A DNA stretch of 9,912 nt from an uncultured Rubellimicrobium sp. (GTDB taxonomy: Bacteria > Pseudomonadota > Alphaproteobacteria > Rhodobacterales > Rhodobacteraceae). Position numbers and translations under genes: made by a program. The DNA is taken from NCBI GenBank assembly GCA_902805995.1, contig CADCUU010000004.1, positions 1 to 9,912 of the forward strand, read 5' to 3'. Shown in pieces: positions 6,413 to 9,912 of the stretch (its first letter is position 1; every line of letters starts with the position of its first letter). Below the pieces are notes generated by a model. The model searched no databases. It worked only from the letters and a program-made list of their open reading frames with translations, and had not been told where the DNA came from.

Positions 6413-6838
6413 TCAGGCGGACTGGGCCCGGCCCACGTCGGGGATACGGACGATATCCATCATCTCTATGGAGAGGCCCCCCCAGGGCTTGCGGACGAAG
6501 TAGAAGACGGAGGTATGCTCCTCCTCCTCGTCGTGGGTGTCGAAGTGATGGACCCAGCGCAGCCAGACGCGGAAACGGTGCTTGCGCGGCATCTCTATGG
6601 CGATGATGCGGGGGACGAGGGCGGTCATGCCTGCGGCGCGCGCACGGTCGTGGCGGCTGCGGAAGAAGGCCACCAGCTCCTCGGCGTCCTTCATGACGGT
6701 GAGCTCGCCCGCGACCTCCACGGGGCAGGGGAAGGACCAGAGCTGCGTCGCCTCGTGGAGGCGGTCCGCGATGAACAGCTCGCCCAGGCGGCCGAGCAGG
6801 GCCGATGCGCCAAGGCGTCTGCTGCCGGGAAGATCCAT
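6413..6838 (-). CDS. Conserved hypothetical protein, first of a tandem paralogue pair in the beta-oxidation cluster
   Basis: This is a 141-residue soluble protein of unknown function. It shares with the next gene product the FPC motif (36-38), the block IEMPRKHRFRVWLRW (81-95) and the closing strands (VFYFVRK, GLSIEMMDI). By eye about a third of the alignable residues are identical. It differs by an acidic loop THDEEEEH (101-108) and a Pro-Trp-Gly turn (118-120). An NTF2/SnoaL-like fold is possible but not shown. The ATG at 6838 is supported by AGGAG five bases upstream. The gene begins 99 bp after the fadA stop on the same strand. It may have its own promoter (see the 6896-6923 candidate) or be read through from fadA. 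The high conservation of the Arg/Trp block between the two copies suggests a binding surface. Confidence 0.82.
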   Translation of the reverse strand: MDLPGSRRLGASALLGRLGELFIADRLHEATQLWSFPCPVEVAGELTVMKDAEELVAFFRSRHDRARAAGMTALVPRIIAIEMPRKHRFRVWLRWVHHFDTHDEEEEHTSVFYFVRKPWGGLSIEMMDIVRIPDVGRAQSA

Positions 6839-6895
6839 TCCAACTCCTGCCCCACCAGGCGGCGGCCCGGACCGCGTGACCGCCGATTCGCCTGC

Positions 6896-6923
6896 ATGGT
6901 AGCGCGATCATTGTGGGTACCAA
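6896..6923 (-). promoter_or_regulatory. Candidate sigma-70-type promoter for the paralogue pair
   Basis: On the minus strand TTGGTA (6923-6918, four of six matches to the -35 consensus) is followed after 16 bases by TACCAT (6901-6896, four of six to the -10 consensus). Transcription would start near 6889, giving a leader of about 50 bases before the ATG at 6838. The spot is among the less GC-rich parts of the window. The match is weak and unproven. Confidence 0.25.
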
Positions 6924-6937
6924 CAGCTTTGCCGAGC

Positions 6938-8149
<1,212 letters not shown>

Positions 8150-8160
8150 GGGGCGCTCCG

Positions 8161-8799
8161 TCAGGTGGGCTTGAGCGTGGGGCTTGCGCCCGCGCGTCGC
8201 GGCATGAGGTCGTAGGGGTGCTGCCAGCCGGGCAGGGCGGCGAGGCGGGTCAGCCAAGCGTCGATGGCGGGCCAGTCCGCGCGGTCGAAGCCGAAGGGTT
8301 CGGGGTAGTAGAGATAGCCGCAGCAGGCGAGGTCGCCGATGGTGGGATCGGCCCCGGCGAGCCAGGGGGTGCGCTGGAGTTGCGACTCCATCACCTGGAA
8401 GGCGGAGCGGAGGCGGGCGGTGAGCCAGTCGACGACCTCCGGCGAGCGCTTGTCCTCGGGCAGGAAGTGCAGGTGGAAGCGGAGGGCGCCCGCCTGGGAG
8501 GAGACCTTGTGGTTGTCGAAGAGGACCCAGCGGAGGGCGTCCTCGCGGGGCGTGAGGAAGCGGCCGGTCTGTTCGGCGGCCCAGAGCTGGATCACGCCGG
8601 ACTGGGTCATGGTGCGGCCTTCGACCTCCAGCACCGGAGCCTCGCCCATGACGTTGAAGTCGCGGTATTCGGGGGTGCGGGAGGCGCCGCGGAAGAAGTC
8701 CACGAACACCGGCTCCCAGTCGAGGCCGCAGAGCGTGAGGGTGAGCGCCGCCTTGTAGGCGTTGCCGGATTCGCCGAAGCAGTGGAGGCGGAGGGTCAT
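8161..8799 (-). CDS. Glutathione S-transferase-like protein
   Basis: This 212-residue soluble protein has GST architecture. The N-terminal thioredoxin-like domain (1-78) carries the cis-proline Pro55 in MGEAPVLEVEGR and a Gln66-Ser67 pair where the gamma-glutamyl group of glutathione is usually held (commonly Glu-Ser). Ser11 in FGESGNAYK is a candidate thiol-activating residue. The all-helical C-terminal domain (about 86-200) has the LAGADPTIGDLAC motif (147-159), which is the N-capping box region around Asp156. The substrate is unknown. Close linkage to fadA (11 bp) suggests a role near fatty-acid oxidation, for example dealing with reactive enals or thioesters, but this is guesswork. The ATG at 8799 has a weak GGGGA site upstream. 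A long gap separates it from the acyl-CoA dehydrogenase gene, so a promoter probably lies in 8800-9128. Confidence 0.88.
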   Translation of the reverse strand: MTLRLHCFGESGNAYKAALTLTLCGLDWEPVFVDFFRGASRTPEYRDFNVMGEAPVLEVEGRTMTQSGVIQLWAAEQTGRFLTPREDALRWVLFDNHKVSSQAGALRFHLHFLPEDKRSPEVVDWLTARLRSAFQVMESQLQRTPWLAGADPTIGDLACCGYLYYPEPFGFDRADWPAIDAWLTRLAALPGWQHPYDLMPRRAGASPTLKPT

Positions 8800-9128
8800 G
8801 GGGTCCCCGGTCTTGGATCGTGCGGGATAAGGCTGACGTTTTGGGCGTTCCGGCGCAACAGGTATGGGCCGGAATATCGCGCGGGCGGGCCTCTGCCGCT
8901 GCGTCGGACGCGGGCGACGCGGCGTCCCTGGGGTTCGGGGTGGGGAGCGGCGGACGGGGCGAACTCGTGCCCGGGCACGCTCTGGTCGATGGCGAGCCTC
9001 GTAGTGGCAGGCGTCCGCGCGGTCGTGCCGCTTTGGGCGATCGCGCGGGGGTCAGGCGTGAAAGGACCGCCTGTTACGAGGGACTGTGCGGCCATGAGGG
9101 TCGTCATCGCGGCCCTGGCAGGCGCTCG
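8800..9128. other. Intergenic stretch without a convincing gene
   Basis: These 329 bp lie between the acyl-CoA dehydrogenase stop and the GST start. Three short inverted repeats touch it: 9117-9141 across the dehydrogenase stop, CAGGCG/CGCCTG at 9053-9073, and TTCCGGC/GCCGGAA at 8848-8874 (13-base loop), which could be an operator or a leader hairpin. No clear -35/-10 pair was found. A 103-codon minus-strand frame crosses it but looks non-coding. Confidence 0.5.
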
Positions 9129-9141
9129 TCAGAAGCCTGCC
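9117..9141 (-). terminator. Hairpin across the acyl-CoA dehydrogenase stop codon, candidate transcript end
   Basis: GGCAGGC (minus strand 9141-9135) is perfectly complementary to GCCTGCC (9123-9117), with an 11-base loop that contains the TGA stop. A second GC-rich hairpin, CAGGCG/CGCCTG with a nine-base loop, lies 44 bases further on (9073-9053). Neither is followed by a U run, so they are only candidate terminators or RNA-stabilising structures. Confidence 0.3.
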
Positions 9142-9912
9142 GCCTCCAGCGCCATGACGGGGGTGGCGCCGGTCTGGATGCGGGCGAGGTGCATGCCGGT
9201 CGCGGGAAGCTGGCGCGCGGCGTAGTAGCGGGCGGTGGCAAGCTTGCCCTCGTAGAAGGCGGGGTCGTCGGTCCCTGCGTCGAGAGCGGCCCTGGCGGCG
9301 ACGGCCATGCGGGCCCAGACGTAGCCCAGGCAGACATGGCCCATCATGTGCAGGAAGTCCGTGGCCCCGGCGAGCGCGTCGTTCGGGGCCTTGCCCGCCA
9401 CGCCCATGAAGTACATCGCGGCCGCCTGGAGGTCCTTGGACGCGGATTTGAGCGGGTCGAGGACGCTGGCCTTGAGGTCGGCATCGCCCTCGTGCGCCTT
9501 GATGAAGGACTTGATCTCCTCGAAGAGGGCCATGATCGGCTTGCCGCCGCCCGAGGCGAGCTTGCGGCCCACGAGGTCGAGCGCCTGGATGCCGTTCGCG
9601 CCTTCGTAGATCATGGCGATGCGGGCGTCGCGGACGTATTGCGACATGCCCCATTCCTCGATGTAGCCGTGCCCGCCGTAGAGCTGCTGGGCCTGGACGG
9701 CCATCTCGAAGCCCTTGTCGGTCTGGAAGCCCTTGAGGACGGGGGTGAGGAGGGAGATCAGGCCGTCGGCGTCCTTGTCGCCCAGGCGGTGCGCTCGGTC
9801 GATCAGGGTCGCGCCCCAGTAGGTGAAGGCGCGGGCGCCCTCCACGAAGCTCTTCTGGTCCATGAGGGACCGGCGGACATCGGGGTGCACGATGATCGGG
9901 TCAGATCGGAAA
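9129..9912 (-). CDS. Acyl-CoA dehydrogenase with extended C-terminal domain (partial, 5' end outside window)
   Basis: This is the C-terminal 260 residues of a flavoprotein that oxidises acyl-CoA to trans-2-enoyl-CoA and passes electrons to electron-transfer flavoprotein. The frame is open to the window edge ([14 protein letters not shown]...), so the start lies beyond 9912. The segment contains the FAD/substrate block [20 protein letters not shown] and [18 protein letters not shown]. The Glu of YEG (codon 9605-9603) is the expected catalytic base. About 150 further residues form the extra helical domain (acetyl-CoA dehydrogenase-like C-terminal domain) found in the roughly 590-600-residue subfamily. 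That subfamily includes long-chain-type enzymes and also DmdC, the 3-methylmercaptopropionyl-CoA dehydrogenase. The neighbouring thiolase and fadB argue for general beta-oxidation; DmdC-type activity cannot be excluded from this fragment. Confidence 0.92.
   Translation of the reverse strand, partial: FRSDPIIVHPDVRRSLMDQKSFVEGARAFTYWGATLIDRAHRLGDKDADGLISLLTPVLKGFQTDKGFEMAVQAQQLYGGHGYIEEWGMSQYVRDARIAMIYEGANGIQALDLVGRKLASGGGKPIMALFEEIKSFIKAHEGDADLKASVLDPLKSASKDLQAAAMYFMGVAGKAPNDALAGATDFLHMMGHVCLGYVWARMAVAARAALDAGTDDPAFYEGKLATARYYAARQLPATGMHLARIQTGATPVMALEAAGF

Noticed and set aside
5736..6923. Minus-strand frame of 395 codons running through both paralogues and the spacer, including an ATG at 6392 followed by a hydrophobic stretch.
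   Set aside because: It is out of frame with both paralogues and rich in Arg/Pro/Gly. The stretch inside the spacer has no ribosome site and no short stop that would make it a leader peptide.
8796..9107. Minus-strand frame of 103 codons whose TGA overlaps the GST ATG as ATGA.
   Set aside because: The overlap looks like coupling, but the product is Pro/Arg/Thr-rich without recognisable features, there is no ribosome site before its ATG, and the frame contains the inverted repeats of the intergenic gap. It is probably chance.

Overview
The window is very GC-rich chromosomal DNA with long open frames on both strands. Gene content and protein style point to an alphaproteobacterium, most likely a member of the Rhodobacterales (Roseobacter/Rhodobacter group). 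That placement is inferred from recognised families and gene order, because no marker gene such as rRNA is present. No tRNA, rRNA, CRISPR array, insertion sequence or integrase was seen.

Left part, plus strand (1-941): the 3' end of an adenosine deaminase gene runs into upp (uracil phosphoribosyltransferase) with an ATGA overlap. This is a nucleobase and nucleoside salvage operon, followed by a strong hairpin at 952-983 that may end it. Next, on the minus strand (1109-2125), comes a one-pass membrane protein that looks like a member of the M48 (HtpX/Oma1-like) metallopeptidase family whose zinc site has been lost. A decayed copy of this gene's 3' tail lies just past its stop codon. A plus-strand pair follows: a ten-helix EamA/DMT-family transporter (2318-3250) and a 67-residue exported protein with evenly spaced cysteines (3329-3532).

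Right part, minus strand (3535-9912): a fatty-acid beta-oxidation cluster. In order of transcription it contains an acyl-CoA dehydrogenase with the extended C-terminal domain (5' end outside the window), a 329-bp gap, a glutathione S-transferase-like gene, thiolase (fadA), two tandem paralogous genes of unknown function (about 140 residues each), and the two-domain enoyl-CoA hydratase/3-hydroxyacyl-CoA dehydrogenase (fadB type). Together the recognised enzymes cover dehydrogenation, hydration, the second dehydrogenation and thiolysis. No acyl-CoA ligase or electron-transfer flavoprotein gene is in the window.

The items most worth a second look are the probable pseudo-protease of the M48 fold with its decayed tail copy, the uncharacterised paralogue pair inside the beta-oxidation cluster, and the nested inverted repeats between those two paralogues. 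The last of these could hide the ribosome binding site of the second paralogue, which starts with TTG.
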